64,000 nucleotides of DNA from Diphasiastrum complanatum (GCA_029204225.1 CM055095.1:75407672-75471671); one strand, 5' to 3'. Positions 1 to 13,160 are shown, numbered from the stretch's first letter. Program-made: numbers and translations. The notes: a model not told the origin generated them from the letters alone.

Positions 1-130
1 GCTTAAAAAGAACTCAAAGGGCTCGTAAAAGAAAGACAACCCGATAATTCTAGAACTAAGCACATGTGTGCCGTTGAGATAAGAAAGCACTGTATAAGTC
101 AATCATTGTTATTTTAACTCTCTTCCTCAA
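1..130 (-). mobile_element. LTR fragment and purine tract of copia element 1
   Basis: Read on the minus strand, a purine-rich tract (about 117-130, GAGGAAGAGAGT) follows the end of the element 1 pol frame and leads into sequence running off the window edge. The same tract (AAGGAAGAGAGTTA) occurs at 52601 after the related element F, so I read it as the polypurine tract plus the start of the 3' LTR. The LTR end is not in the window. Confidence 0.4.
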
Positions 131-210
131 TGATCAACGTCTCTCTTTATTTTAGAGTTTACTCTATTCATGGAACATACCTCCATGATAGTATTACAAG
201 TAAAGGCTTT

Positions 211-1848
211 CTACATAACTAGATCAAAGCCAAGTTTGGCTCTAAAAGTCTCAAACTTTTCTTTACTTAAAGCTTTCGTAAATATATCAGCAACTTGTAA
301 TAATGTAGAACAATGTACAATACTTATATCTTCGGATTGTAGCTTCTCATGCACGAAGTGATATTTTACCTCAATATGTTTTGTCCTTGTGTGAAAGATA
401 GGATTCTTAGCCAATTGTATTTCACTTTGACTGTCACAGAAAATAACAGAAGGATTTACCTATTTCATGCCAATCTCACATAACAACTTAAGTAGCCAAA
501 CAGCTTTCTGGGTAGCAGAACTCAACACTTTATATTCAGCTTCCGTAGAAGAAAGAGAAATAGTATCTTGCTTCTTGCTAGACCATGAAAAACAACCGCT
601 ACCAAAATTGAAGGCATAACCTGTTGTTGACTTTCTATCATCTATACTTCCTGCCCAATCAGCGTCAACATAACCCTGCAACTTAGGTAAAACACTTTGT
701 CTTTTGTAAATTAGGCCAAGGTTAGGTGTACCCTTTACATACCTCAAAATCCTTTTCACAGCTTTCCAATGGTCCATAATGGGTGATGACATGAATTGAC
801 TAATCAAACTTATAGCATAGCAGATATTAGGATGTGTAGTCATAAGATATATCAAACTCCCAACTAGCTGACGAAATAGAGTAGCGTCAACATATGCGCT
901 ATCATCAATACGAGATAATTTCTTACCAGCTTCTCAAGGGGTGATGGAAGGTTTTCACTCTGTCATGTGAAATCTCTCCAATACCTTGCCCACATACTTG
1001 GTTTGACATAACTTGATATCACTGCCAGTTTGCCATACTTCAACACCCCAACAGTAGTGCATAAGATCTAAATCTGTTATCTCAAACTGCTTGCATAAGT
1101 TGGCTTTGATGGAACGAGTGAGGTTCTCGTCATTGCCCATGATAATGATATCGTCAACATAAAGTACAATCAAGGCAATGTTGTCATCGTTTATAAGAAC
1201 ATACAGATTTGGATCTGAATTTGTTCTTACAAAACCATGAGAAAGAAAGTAATTGTCAATGCATCCATACCATGCGCGTGGCGCTTGCTTAAGGCCATAA
1301 AGTGCTTTGTGTAGTTTACATACCTTCTGTTCTTGCCCTTTTGCCATGAAGCCTTGCGGTTGGACCATGTAAACTTCTTCCTCTAAGTCACCATTCAAAA
1401 ATGCGAATTTCACATCCATTTGATGGATCTTCCACCCAAAATGAGATGCTAGGGCAATGATAAGGCGTAGCGTAGTCCACTTAGCCACTGGAGCAAATGT
1501 CTCTTCATAGTCAATTCCTTTGCTTTGCTCATAACCCTTCACTACTATGCATGTCTTATGCTTTGTTATCATGCCATCCGCATGAAACTTTGTTCTAAAC
1601 ACCCATTTATTGTCAATGGGTTTCTTTCCAAGTGGTAGATCAACTACCTCCCATGTATCATGCATGTGGATGGATTCCATCTCCTCTTCCATTGCCCTTT
1701 GCCACTCTTTGTGATCTTTTGCCTCATCAAAGGTTGATGGCTCTCGACACTTCAAAATGTCACTCATTAGGGCATATTTCACATGATAACGATCGGGAGA
1801 CTTCCTTTCCCGCGTTGATCTTCGAAAATTAGATTCATCATTCAACAT
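211..1848 (-). pseudogene. Ty1/copia pol relic: reverse transcriptase and RNase H (element 1)
   Basis: One minus-strand frame covers the end of the integrase-RT linker, a full copia reverse transcriptase and the RNase H tail. Seen: GIDYEETFAPVAK, QMDVKFAFLNGDLEEEVYM, YGLKQAPRAWY, catalytic LYVDD, then DADWAGSIDDRKSTTGY and SSTEAEY of RNase H, then RTKHIE and ADIFTKAL at the C-end. The frame is constant but broken by stop codons at 955-957, 934-936 and 460-462, so it is a dead copy whose YVDD box is intact. Gag, protease and integrase are absent: the relic starts abruptly at about 1848, against an LTR of another element. The linker and the C-tail match element F (50.8-52.6 kb), so the two belong to the same family. 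Confidence 0.93.
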
Positions 1849-2000
1849 CGAAACATTCTATATGTAACATAATACATTAAATTATAAATACCAAAATCGA
1901 AATCGTAAAACCATTAGTAATTACTGAATCCTAATCACTGATATTAGATAATCGACTAACATTAATATTATCATTTATTATTTCTAACACCCCCTTTAAA
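1849..2000 (-). mobile_element. Truncated LTR start with polypurine tract
   Basis: On the minus strand TTTAAAGGGGG (1990-2000) is directly followed by TGTTAG (starting at 1989), the usual junction of a polypurine tract and a 3' LTR in plant copia elements. Only about 140 bp of LTR remain before the sequence passes into the element 1 RT relic at about 1849. Confidence 0.6.
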
Positions 2001-3154
2001 TGATAATGTGAAAAACATAACATGACATGAAGTAGAATGGAAAAAATTGCAACAAAATACAAAATGTTGCTTGCTGCCCAAAACTTCATGTAGCCAAAAA
2101 AACTCCAAGTCGAAGTAGTTGAACTAGCCGAAATCTCAGCCCCAATCATGCTCGATGTAGAAGAGATGTAGAATACGAAGAGCGGTAGCATCAAGTCAAA
2201 GAGTGAAGACAAGCATGCTCCATCCAAAGTAGGTAACCAAAAAACCAGCCACAAGCCGAAATATGGATTTGCAATCCATCAATGGTTCCCACATGATTCC
2301 ATAAGTCTTCTTACCACAAGAAACATAAATAAGAGTATGATACTCTTTTACCATCACATCCTCCCGAATCTTACTATCAATGATCTACTCACCAACACTA
2401 GGTAAGGCCACACCGTCATTATAAGAAGTAAGCATCAAAACAGGAAAATCAGCATAAGGTAGTGATTTTGGTGAGGCATGTGTGTTTTCTCCAAGGTAAA
2501 AAGATGCTTTGCTATCCCGCAAAGACTCGGATGGCCAAAAGAGACTGTAGCAGGCTGTCAACAACCACAAAATCACCAGCACTTTGCTATCCAAAGTGTT
2601 CCAAATGTGGACCTTGGTGTCCAAAAACCTTCCGTGGGTCGTTCCTAATGCATAATAGGATGCTCACGATGTAACATAGGCTGAAAATGATCAATAAACC
2701 ATGGTTGAATCTGCTATCTACCATCTTCAAGAAAAAAAACCAACAGCTTGCCACTTTGAACACCCAAAATATCCAACAACACACCACTTTGAACCAATGT
2801 ACTAATTGACATGATTTTTTTCCCTCCTCCATTAGTGCAAAATGACTTCAAAAAATGCCTGATTTCAATCTTTTCCAAAACATTAACTTGAGAAGCTTTC
2901 TCATAAAGTTCTTCACTAATGCGTCCATCATTTGCAACAAATGGCTCAAGAGAAGAAGAATGCTCTACCATACCAGTATTCTGATGCAAACTTGTACTTG
3001 TAGAAAGACAATGATCAACCCAATGAAAGAGCTTGATCATCACGTTGATGCCAAACCTCAGCTTGAAACTCCATGAAGAATAATTGGTGCCATCCAACAT
3101 ATCTTCGTCCGAACAACTACAAATTGCTCTTAAATCTCTTGCCATAAGAACCAA
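2001..3154 (-). pseudogene. Degenerate retroelement interior with a gag-like N-terminal scrap
   Basis: Minus-strand residues coded at about 3056-3097 read LDGTNYSSWSFKLR, which resembles the start of copia gag (L-x-G-x-N-Y-x-x-W). The rest of the 146-codon frame (2714-3154) and the minus frames down to the tract at 1990 have no domain I recognise and contain many stops. By position this would be the interior of the element whose LTR starts at 1989, but only the gag-like motif supports it. It could be unrelated sequence. Confidence 0.35.
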
Positions 3155-3651
3155 CCAAGAAGATAAAATTTTTCAAATCCTAAAAGACACAAAAACCAGC
3201 AAGTTATTAAATCAAAGTGCCAAGATCATTTTAACATTCAATATCCATATACAAGAAGAAGAAGGCGATGTTATCGTGATTGCATTTCAATCTACCAAAA
3301 AAAAAATTACAATACAATTAATAAATTATATGATCAATGATCATTGAACTTGAAACTTGAAACTTGATGTGAGTAAAAATAGAAGTGTAAGAGTTGAATG
3401 TTTACCTCTATGTCTGGGCCCCATCCTCCAAGGGCCAGCCTCCTCCGATGTAATATGAGTGAGTATCGTGTCAGGAGCATGCATGCAAGCGGCAATCTCA
3501 TACCTCCTCAAATGTAACAAATGTGTCCTATTGCGTGTGGGCCCTCCAGTGTAAGACTGATGACAGCATCTGCAACTCCATCTCTTCGTGCTCGATGTGT
3601 CATAGGCCACAGAGGGATCCCTATCCCGCGACATGGTGGCCCTCTCTCAAT

Positions 3652-3654
<3 letters not shown>
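3155..3654. other. Stretch with no recognised feature
   Basis: AT-rich to about 3400, then more GC-balanced up to the microsatellite. No frame here has a motif I recognise. Confidence 0.5.

Positions 3655-3711
<57 letters not shown>
3655..3711. repeat. (TC)n-(AC)n compound microsatellite
   Basis: About 34 bp of uninterrupted TC followed by about 23 bp of AC. Confidence 0.97.
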
Positions 3712-3892
3712 ACTCTCGAGTGACGAGTCTCTAATATCTTTGTAGTATGTCCTAAACTCTAAATTCTAAGTTCTAACTAGTAACTCCTAAGTTCTAACTT
3801 CTAACTCAGTAGTAAGTAGTAAGTACCTACTACCCAGGTCCCACACCCCTCTTATAATGCACATGCCCCATACTGAACCCCATCAAGATTCA

Positions 3893-5408
<1,516 letters not shown>

Positions 5409-7244
5409 TGTTAAAATCACACAAGCTAGTTTGATATTTTCACTTGTAGATTGCATTGAGGCCATGTTGTGGGATGTCACACATGCCAAGAACATATAAT
5501 ACTTCTTCTAAGTCAAATCAATAACCTAGCTTTGGAATGGTACCTTTGGAATGAGGCCAAAATGTGCATAGATAGGCTAGAGAGATTCTAGGAGCTAAAG
5601 ATAGCAATTTTTATATTGTTTTGGATCTCAAGATTATGACACCCAATTAGGGTGGATCTTATGACCTAATAGGTTAAAAATTAGGTTTAGGTTATGGATG
5701 GATAAGAGGAAGCCCTAAATGAACTCTACAATTTGGCCCCAAATTCATGCAAAGAGGCTCACACGTGTGAAAGTACGCTCTGTTGTTGCCTGTGTACTGT
5801 ATCAGTACCTTCAAACTCATCTAATGATTACAAAAAAGACCATATGCCAATAGCAATCATGATTCAAATGATAGACAAAAGCTAGTCGTGAAGGAAGATC
5901 TCGATTTTACTCATAATTGGATGGATGATCCATCACATATTTATACATAAGTGCCTCATATTTGAGCATTTAGGGTTTCTTCTGATCCATCCATAAACTA
6001 AACCTAATTTGGCTCTAAATGGTACCTTTGCAATGAGGCCAAAATGTGCATAGATAGGCTAGAGAGATTCTAGGAGCTAAAGATAGCAATGTTTATATTG
6101 TTTTGGATCTCAAGATTATGACACCCAATCAGGGTGGATCTTATGACCTAATAGGTTAAAAATTAGATCTAGGTTATGGATGGATAAGAGGAAGCCCTAA
6201 ATGAACTCTACAATTTGGCTCCAAATTCATGCAAAGAGGCTGACACGTGTGAAAGTACGATCTGTTGTTGCCTGTGTACTGTATCAGTACCTTCAAACTC
6301 ATCTAATGATTACAAAAAAAACCATATGCCAATAGCAATCATGATTCAAATAATAGACAAAAGCTAGTCGTGAAGGAAGATCTCTATTTTACTCATAATT
6401 GGATGGATGATCCATCACATATTTATACATAAGTGCGTCATAGTTGAGCATTTAGGGTTTCTTCTGATCCATCCATAAACTAAACCTAATTTGGCTCTAA
6501 ATGGTACCTTTGGAATGAGGCCAAAATGTGCATAGATAGGCTAGAGAGATTCTAGGAGTTAAAAATAGCAATTTTTACATTGTTTTGGATCTCAAGATTT
6601 TTTCACCCAATTAGGGTGGATCTTATGACCTAATAGATTAAAAATTAGGTTTAGGTTATGGATAGATAAGAGGAAGCCCTAAATGAACTCTACAATTTGG
6701 CTCCAAATTCATGCAAAGAGGCTCACAAGTGTGAAAGTACGGTCTGTTGTTGCATGTGTACTGTATCAGTACCTTCAAACTCATCTAATGATTACAAAAA
6801 AAACCATATGCTAATAGCAATCATGTTGCAAATGATAGACAAAAGCTAGTCATGAAGGAAGATCTTGATTTTACTCATAATTGGATGGATGATCCATCAC
6901 ATATTTATACATAAGTGCCTCATATTTGAGAATTTAGGGCTTCTTTTGATCCATTCATAAACTAAACCTAATTTCTAACCTATTAGGTCATAATAGCCAC
7001 CCTAATTGAGGGTCAAGATCTTGAGATCCAAAACAATGTAAAATTTTCTAATTTTAGCTCCTAGAATCTCTCTAGCCTACTTGTGCACATTTTGGCCTCA
7101 TTCCAAAGATACAATTCCAAAGCAAGGTTATTGATTTGACTTAGAAGAAAGTATCGTATGCTTTTGGCACGTGTGAAATCCCACAACATGGCCTCAATGC
7201 AATTTACAATTGAAAATATCAAACTAGCTCGTGTAATTTTAACA
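5409..7244 (-). mobile_element. Palindromic LTR-like structure of element A with internal tandem array
   Basis: The 1836-bp block begins TGTTAAAATCACACAAGC and ends with the inverted form of TGTTAAAATTACACGAGC. Inward from each end about 260-300 bp are inverted copies of one another (5409 to about 5690 against about 6960-7244), including CATTGAGGCCATGTTGTGGG and AATGAGGCCAAAATGTGC. The right end abuts the minus-strand end of element A through GCTGTGAGGAG (7245-7255), so this is where its 3' LTR should start. Ordinary LTRs have only a few inverted terminal bases. Alternatives are two LTRs head to head with their inner ends lost, or a foldback element inserted at the LTR border. Confidence 0.75.
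5538..6975 (+). repeat. Three tandem 482-bp units
   Basis: Units start with TGGTACCTTTG(G/C)AATGAGG at 5538, 6020 and 6502, giving an exact 482-bp spacing twice; the third unit stops at about 6975 where the inverted arm takes over. Units differ by a few percent. Within each unit a segment near its first third (AAATTAGGTTTAGG..ATGGATGGAT) is present inverted near its end (ATCCATCCATAAACTAAACC), so every unit can fold on itself. Confidence 0.9.
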
Positions 7245-7590
7245 CTCCTCACAGCTAGTTTGTAGATAGCATAGACTTGCTTATCAACCCAAGGGCTGAC
7301 CTTGACTTTACAAATGAAGCTCTTTAAAGTGGTCTAGTGAGGATATTAGCAACACATTCACTACTTGCCACATGCTCCAAAGATACCTCCTTTGATTGCA
7401 CCTTTTCTCTCACAAAATGATGAGAGATCTCAATATGCTTTGATCATGCATGGAAGATTGGGTTGGTTGCAAGATGTTGGGCTGAAATGTTGTCATTATA
7501 AATGATTGGAACCACATCTAAACTCATGACTTCAACTCCTCTATAGAGAACTCCATGATCGAGAGTGCCCGAGAGGTATCTCAAGATCAT
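7245..7590 (-). pseudogene. Element A: RNase H tail and polypurine tract
   Basis: Minus-strand sequence keeps the copia C-terminal signature (SKHIEISHHFVREKVQSKE, then VANILTRPL) ahead of the purine-rich GCTGTGAGGAG at 7245-7255. Before it RYLSGTLDHGVLY is followed directly by the late NDNISAQHLATNPIFHA segment, so the RNase H core with its DADWA and STEAEY boxes has been deleted. A stop lies in the NPIFHA*SKH stretch. Confidence 0.8.
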
Positions 7591-8760
7591 TTTTGCACTT
7601 TTCCAATATGTATGACCAATGGATCTTGCATATATTGACTTAGCCTACACAAGCATAGATTAGGCCTAGTTATGGTGATCCACATTAAGGAGCCTATAAT
7701 TTGCCTATAAAGAGTGATTTCCATAAATGATGCTTCATCACTTTTATTGAGCACTTTTATATTTTGCTCCATTGGTGTTTCTGTATGCTTGCAATCTTGC
7801 ATCTTAAATCTATTGAGCAAAATTTGAGCATGCTTAGATTGACTAATGAAGATAAAATCTGGACCTCTAAGTAGTTCTATGCCCAATTTAAAGTGAAGTT
7901 GACCAAGATCTACCATCTTAAACTCTAGAGAGAGATTTATCTTGGTTTTCTCTACGACATCAATGTTACCACCACCAAGTATGATGTCATATGCATAAAT
8001 TAATAAAAGTACAATGCCATTTACATCAAACTTTATGTACAGGTTTCACTTTGAGTGAATCCAATAGAAACTAGAAAACCATTGAGTCTTGAATTCCAAG
8101 ACCTTGATGCTTGCTTCAAGCCACACAAGCTCCTTTGAAGATGACATACTTTACCTTCCATCTTGAGCAACTTGATGAAGCCTTGGGGTTGCTCCATGAA
8201 AATGTCCTCCTCTAAATAACCATTAAGTAATCCATTTGAACATCCATTTGGAAAAGCATCCAACCAAAATGTGAGGCAAGTGCTAGCTAGGAGTAACCTT
8301 ATTGTCACCATCTTGGTCACAGGTGCAAATGTTTCCTCATAGTCTATGCCCCTATCTTGGGCATATCCCTTGGCAACTAACCTTGCCTTGTGCTTGCTTA
8401 CACTTCCATCCATGTTTAGTTTTAGCTTAAAAACTCATTTACATCCAATCACATTCTTAAGTGGTCTATCAACAAGGATCCATGTGCCATTTTCCATCAA
8501 AGCATTGTATTCATCTAACATTGCTTGGAACCACTCTTTGGAACTTAATGCATCTTCCACAGATGAAGGTTCTTTGAAATTTGAAATGAGTGCAAAGAAT
8601 GAAGATGGATTACTCTCGGCTTGCTTGCCCTTGTCTTGGTATGTGAGCCTCATTAGCTGCATTCTTACCCAGGATGACCTTGTTGGAGTGATTGATACAC
8701 TTGGCTCTTGCTCCTTCTCAAGATCTTGATTATCTTGATCCTCGGTGACCTCGCTCTTGA
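7587..8760 (-). pseudogene. Element A: copia reverse transcriptase, inactive
   Basis: Minus-strand frames give WFQAMLDEYNALMENGTW, then KHKARLVAKGYAQDRGIDYEETFAPV, LNGYLEEDIFMEQPQGF, LCGLKQAS and, after a break, MVDLGQLHFKLGIELL with TPMEQN. The stretch linking the frames (7917-8032) reads LLLIYAYDIILGGG where an active copia enzyme has YVDD, so the first catalytic aspartate is a tyrosine. Several frameshifts and stops separate the frames. The usual DVSNAFLNG box has also decayed. Confidence 0.9.
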
Positions 8761-9700
8761 TAGGTGATTTGATTGAGCCACTAACAAGCTTATGCATCTT
8801 ATTCTCATCAAATATGACATCTCTAGAAACCACAAACTTTTTTGACGATGGAATGTATACCTTGTATCCTTTGCTTGCATTGCCATACCCAATCATGATC
8901 TCCTTGATTATTGATGGATCTCCCTTGGTCCTTGTCTCCAAAGGTGTATGCACATAGAAAATGCATCCAAAAACCATTGAGCTTCCTCCCATACAAGACT
9001 TCAATTGTGTTTTGCCTTCAATAGAGCTACATGGAACTCTATTCATCAAATGGTTAGCACAAGTGAGGGCTTCTCCCCAAAAAGACCTTGGTTAACATGC
9101 ACCAATCCTTAAAGCTTTAGAACATTCACATAATGTCCTATTCCTTCTCTCGGCTACTTCGCTTTGTTGAGGGGTATAGGGACAAAAAAGATCATTTTTA
9201 ATCCCCTCTAGATCACAAAAATCCTTAAATTTATTGGAGATATACTTTCCATTATCACTCCTAAAGTCTTGATCTTGTGATCATGATGCTTTTCGACAAA
9301 GGCTTTGAACTTTGGAAAAATTTCAAACACTAGTTCTTTAGATGTAAGCAAGAAAACCCAACAAAACCAATAATCATCAATCAATGTAACAAACATGGTG
9401 GCACCTCCATTAGACTTAGTACTTGCAAAGTGTACATCCAAATGTATCAACTCAAGCTGGGGAGTTAACTTTGTGATGGAGCTTGAGAATGCTTTCTTAT
9501 GTGCCTTTGAAAGGGCACATGTTTCACTTTCTCCTCTTTTTCCAAGGATCTTGGAAGTCCCAAGGCAAGCTCCTCCTTGCACATGACCTCCATTGAGCTT
9601 GAGTTGATGTGGCCAAGCCTTTTGTTCTGCAAATCATAGTTGGAAAACTTGGTCTCCTTGGCTAGCATCACAACATTAGCATCCACATAGGCATCTAGTT
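8761..9700 (-). pseudogene. Element A: gag-pre-integrase and integrase
   Basis: The minus strand gives LQNKRLGHINSSSMEVM (start of the zinc-binding H-H region), LELIHLDVHFASTKSNGG with VTLIDDYWFCWVF (first catalytic Asp region), then a decayed second Asp box (LGVIMESIS where LRSDNGGEY is expected). After a broken NGVAER-like stretch follow MNRVPCSSIEGKTQLKSC, VFGCIFYVHTP and VVSRDVIFDENKMH of the integrase C-terminus. Frames shift near 9200 and 9465-9580. Confidence 0.88.
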
Positions 9701-10110
9701 TAACAATCTTCCAAACCTTATGCCTCTAGCGATGATCTTGCCATCCTTCTTGATGTTACATGCATTTGTGGTGAACTCCACAAGAAATCCATTATCAAAG
9801 CAATTGACCTACACTAATCAAGTTCTTAGTGATGCTAGGAATGTAAAATACACCATATATCTTGATGTTCCTTGAAGATCCCAAGCATAAAGGTATTGAT
9901 CCTATGCCTTTTACCTTACAATCATAATCATTTGCTGTAAAAATTGACTTGATAGGACCATCATAGCCAGATTAGGTTGAAAAATGCTCTCTCTTACTTG
10001 TCATGTGGGAGCTAGCCCCACTATCTATCCACCAAGGGTTTTCTCCTCTCATGCTTGAAGATTGGAAACTGGACATCATGAGAGAGTCTTCATGTGAACT
10101 CTCCTCTGCA
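9700..10110 (-). pseudogene. Element A: aspartic protease
   Basis: ENPWWIDSGASSHMTSKREHFS is coded at about 9972-10040 on the minus strand; the copia protease triad DSGA is intact, with the Asp codon at about 10023-10025. The sequence that follows down to 9700 is degenerate, with broken remains of the protease end and the linker to the gag-pre-integrase region. Confidence 0.85.
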
Positions 10111-10790
10111 ACCTTGACTTTAAGCTTGCTCTCTCTTGAAGCACTCAGAGACATAATGCCCCATGTTGCTACAATAGTAGCACTTGATCTTTGACTTGTC
10201 CTTCTTGGGCTTGCTTGAGCTTGGACTTGAAGATCCTTCTTGATCTTCACCTTTTGACTTGGTTCTTCTTGAATGCACCTCCTTTGCATTTTGATTTGAC
10301 TTTTCTCTTGATGAAAAGAGCCTTGTCATCTCCATCATTGAGGGAGAGCTTCTCCATCCTTGACTTGATGTGAGTTCTCCTACTCTCCTCGGCCATGAGG
10401 ACTCCTTGGAGATCTTCAAGAGAGGGCAACTTGCCCATGATTGCATAGCCTTGCACAAAGCTAGCAAAATCCACACTTAGTCCATTCATCAAAACGTATG
10501 AATGACCACTCTCTCCCTTGGCTTGAAAGCATCAAAGTATTTGGATTATCAAGGATAGAAACCTTGAACTGTTCTTAAATTTATATATTTTTTTAAGGGT
10601 TTCCCATGCTTCTTGAGTTGAGGTGCAAGCGCTTACCTCCTTAAAAAGCTCATTTGCTACATTCATTTTTATACAATGGAGGGCAATCTTGCACCTCGTC
10701 TTGTATTTTGTAGCTTTTTGAGGGTGAATAGGCTCATCCTCTGCACCACTCACAATATCCATAGATCTTTAGAATTAAAAGCATTCAATG
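10111..10790 (-). pseudogene. Element A: gag with CCHC zinc knuckle
   Basis: Minus-strand frames contain TRCKIALHCIKMNVANELFKEV and EAWETLKKIYKF (gag core), DFASFVQGYAIMGKLPSLED with VLMAEESRR, a Lys-rich linker, and a canonical CX2CX4HX4C knuckle (CYYCSNMGHYVSEC, 10141-10182). The N-terminal SNYSxWKVRME motif is missing: the element is cut at about 10765-10790, where it joins an integrase fragment of another family. Frame changes separate the parts. Confidence 0.88.
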
Positions 10791-10792
10791 TA

Positions 10793-11105
10793 TCATTTGG
10801 ATCCAAGAGATATGCATTTATGAAAGCCATCTCTCTTTTTTGGAAGCTTATCAAGAATATGTGCATAAGATGCACAGCCAAAAATCCGAACATATGTCAG
10901 ATTGGGCTTTCTACGCCACCATAGTTCGTGTGGTGTCATGTGAGGAACACCTGCTTTGCCTATCCTGATCTGGATATAGATAGTTGTAGCTACTGCTTCA
11001 CTCCATAGCACTCTTGGTACCTTCGAGTAGGCCATCATGCACCTTGCGGCTTCTATGAGTGTCCTGTACTTTCTCTTAGCCACACCATTGTGTTGTGGTG
11101 GGTAT
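10793..11105 (-). pseudogene. Integrase fragment of a different copia family
   Basis: The minus-strand frame reads PPQHNGVAKRKYRTLIEAARCM, VLWSEAVATTIYIQIR, TPHELWWRRKPNLTYVRIFGC, which is the third catalytic (Glu) region and C-terminus of copia integrase. It is not the same family as element A, which has its own integrase, and it is fused to the 5'-truncated gag of A at about 10765-10793. Confidence 0.88.
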
Positions 11106-11242
11106 CCTTAAGTCAACGAACATTTGACCACTACTGAAGATGAAAGCAATGCATATGAAAGAATCAAAGGGAGTAGGTACACACTTAAGCCCTTCTATTA
11201 TTCATCCAATTAGCCTAAAAACTCATGATGAATTTTTAAAAT

Positions 11243-12035
11243 TTGTGTGTATTGAGGACCTTGAAGAGATCTACCATGATCTACATGCATGAGAGTTTGC
11301 ACAAGTCTACCAAATCTATCTTGATCAACTCGGATTTTGATAGGCTATCAACTAAGATTTGGATCTAGGCAAGAGCTATTGTAAACAAAAAGTAATCATC
11401 CATCAAAGACAAGCCATTTCCATGCTCATACATGAAAAAACTAAGTGTTACTCAAGATTTTAGAGACATACAAACATCCTACTCTTGGGTAGAGAGAGAA
11501 AAACCAAGAGCTCTCGAGAAGCCTAGAGCATTCAATAAGAGAATTTGACTCAAAACAATTCTATCTCTCAAAAGTTTTCAAAAGTACAATGAGAGTCCAA
11601 ATCCATATAGTGGTACCTCAAGTTCCTAATCCATAAAGTAAGTGGTGACCTCTATAAATATGATTGGATCCATGATTTGTAGCTCTCAATTTGATTGGAC
11701 CTCAATAACCAATAGGATCAGGATTTTTTATGGTGCACCACTTAAAATTTTGCACTCCTACAATTTAGAACATCTATCAAGACCTCATAGGATTTGAGAT
11801 GGATGTCTATTTGCCTATTCTAATCACACATTTTGATTTCTACAAGTCATGAGAAGATTGAGGCCCAACCTCATGATGACACTTGACATGATTCTACTTG
11901 ACTTTTGTCTACTTTCACATTGCTTTGTAAAACAAGCTATTCTAAGGCATGAATTAGCTAATGCAAATAGGCGGGAACATGCCCTGTGATTTATATATGT
12001 ACATAAAAATAAAAATAATCAAGCTAAATTTTGCA
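11243..12035 (-). mobile_element. Solo LTR of family X, most diverged copy
   Basis: Matches the LTRs at 15717 and 17622 along its length in the same order: ATTGAG..GACC, CATGCATG.GAGTTTGCACA, GGCAAGAGCT, GGTAGAGAGAGA, TGATTGGA motifs, and the end AAGCTAAATTTTGCA. It is the most diverged copy and has no PBS on its inner side, so it is likely a solo LTR. Confidence 0.7.
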
Positions 12036-12517
12036 CATTTTCCAGAGAACATAGACTTTTAAAAAAAATCAAATCTATAGTATCGACAAAAAATTCATTA
12101 GATATGCCTTTTAATGATGCTCTCATTAATCAGTACCAAAATATTTTCTAAAGTTCTTGATACCAAGACAATTTCTACTTAAAAATTTTAACTTTCAATG
12201 TTTTTGGCTGAAAATTTTGGAAATAGTATATTAAATATTCCTAAATTACTATGTTTTTAGGTTAATGTAATTAAATATATTTAGCTTCAAAACTTTGATA
12301 ACACTCTTTAAACAATCAAATATTCACATGTCTAATGTAGATGAATTTTTTCTCAAGAGTTTTAGAGATTTAATTATGTGTGTGGGGTTTAGAATAATTG
12401 TCTTGAGTATAGGAGAATACATTTAGAATCTAAGATCTAGGGTATGTGTGTAGGATTTATTTTTTTATTAAGGGTATAGGATATAGAGTTTAGGATAAGG
12501 AATCTAAATTTTAGGAC
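12036..12517. other. AT-rich stretch with telomere-like degenerate words
   Basis: No coding motif. From about 12360 words such as TAGGGTAT, TTTAGGAT and TAGGATTTA recur. Confidence 0.5.
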
Positions 12518-12935
12518 TGTGAAGAATTAGATTTGATCTGATATTTTTATATATGCTCGAAATGCACTATTGTACAGTTAAATTAGATTTACAGTTTTTA
12601 GTTTACCATTTTTGGTAGTAATCGGGACTTGACTCGCAATTAATGTATTGGTCGGACGCTCGTCCCATAGCTGGCTACTTGGATTAGATGAGTAGCCACA
12701 TTAAAAGGAAATTAGTTTGTACACTATTATTTTTATGGCTTTTGCTATGCTCAAGAGCATGTCAAATGGACAAGTGCTGATTTAGTTAGATGACACTTGT
12801 CGAGACCATGCAGTTTGGGGCTTTTGCTATATGTACATTGTTTCTTTGTTATTTAGTAACTTTTGTTGTGCCATCTTTGAGAGCTTGAGGTACTTGAGCT
12901 ATGGTGGGTGTTACTAGATCTTTAAAAAGTTAACA
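12518..12935 (+). mobile_element. LTR of family Y, copy 1
   Basis: Homologous in order to 58990-59457: GGCTACTTGG.TTAG..GAGTAGCCAC, AATTAG(C/T)TTGTACA, CTTTTGTTGTGCCATCTTTG. Starts TGTGAAGAAT and ends TTAACA directly before a PBS-like site. Confidence 0.78.
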
Positions 12936-13160
12936 TGGTATTAGAGCGGTAGGGTGTTGCAGGTATGCACGATTTAATGGAGCCATTGTCGACATTTCTC
13001 ATCAAAAGAGCTAGAACGTGAGGTGTCTCAGGAGAGAGGACTCCATACGGGGGGTATAGGTAGTCCAGATGGCAAGGATCAACAAATATTCTTCAATCGA
13101 ATCTTTAGGGACACATTCAGAACGATCGGAATAAGATAATTTGTGAAGAAGTTGGAGAAA
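12936..13160 (+). mobile_element. PBS and leader of family Y, copy 1
   Basis: TGGTATTAGAGC (12936-12947) is the tRNA-Met primer-binding site with one change. The leader after it matches 59473-59660, including CTCAGGAGAGAGGACTCC and AGTCCAGATGGC. No gag follows; homology fades by about 13160. Confidence 0.75.

Noticed and set aside
12936-12947. Possible tRNA gene at TGGTATTAGAGC and similar sites
   Set aside because: These are retroelement primer-binding sites; no cloverleaf follows.
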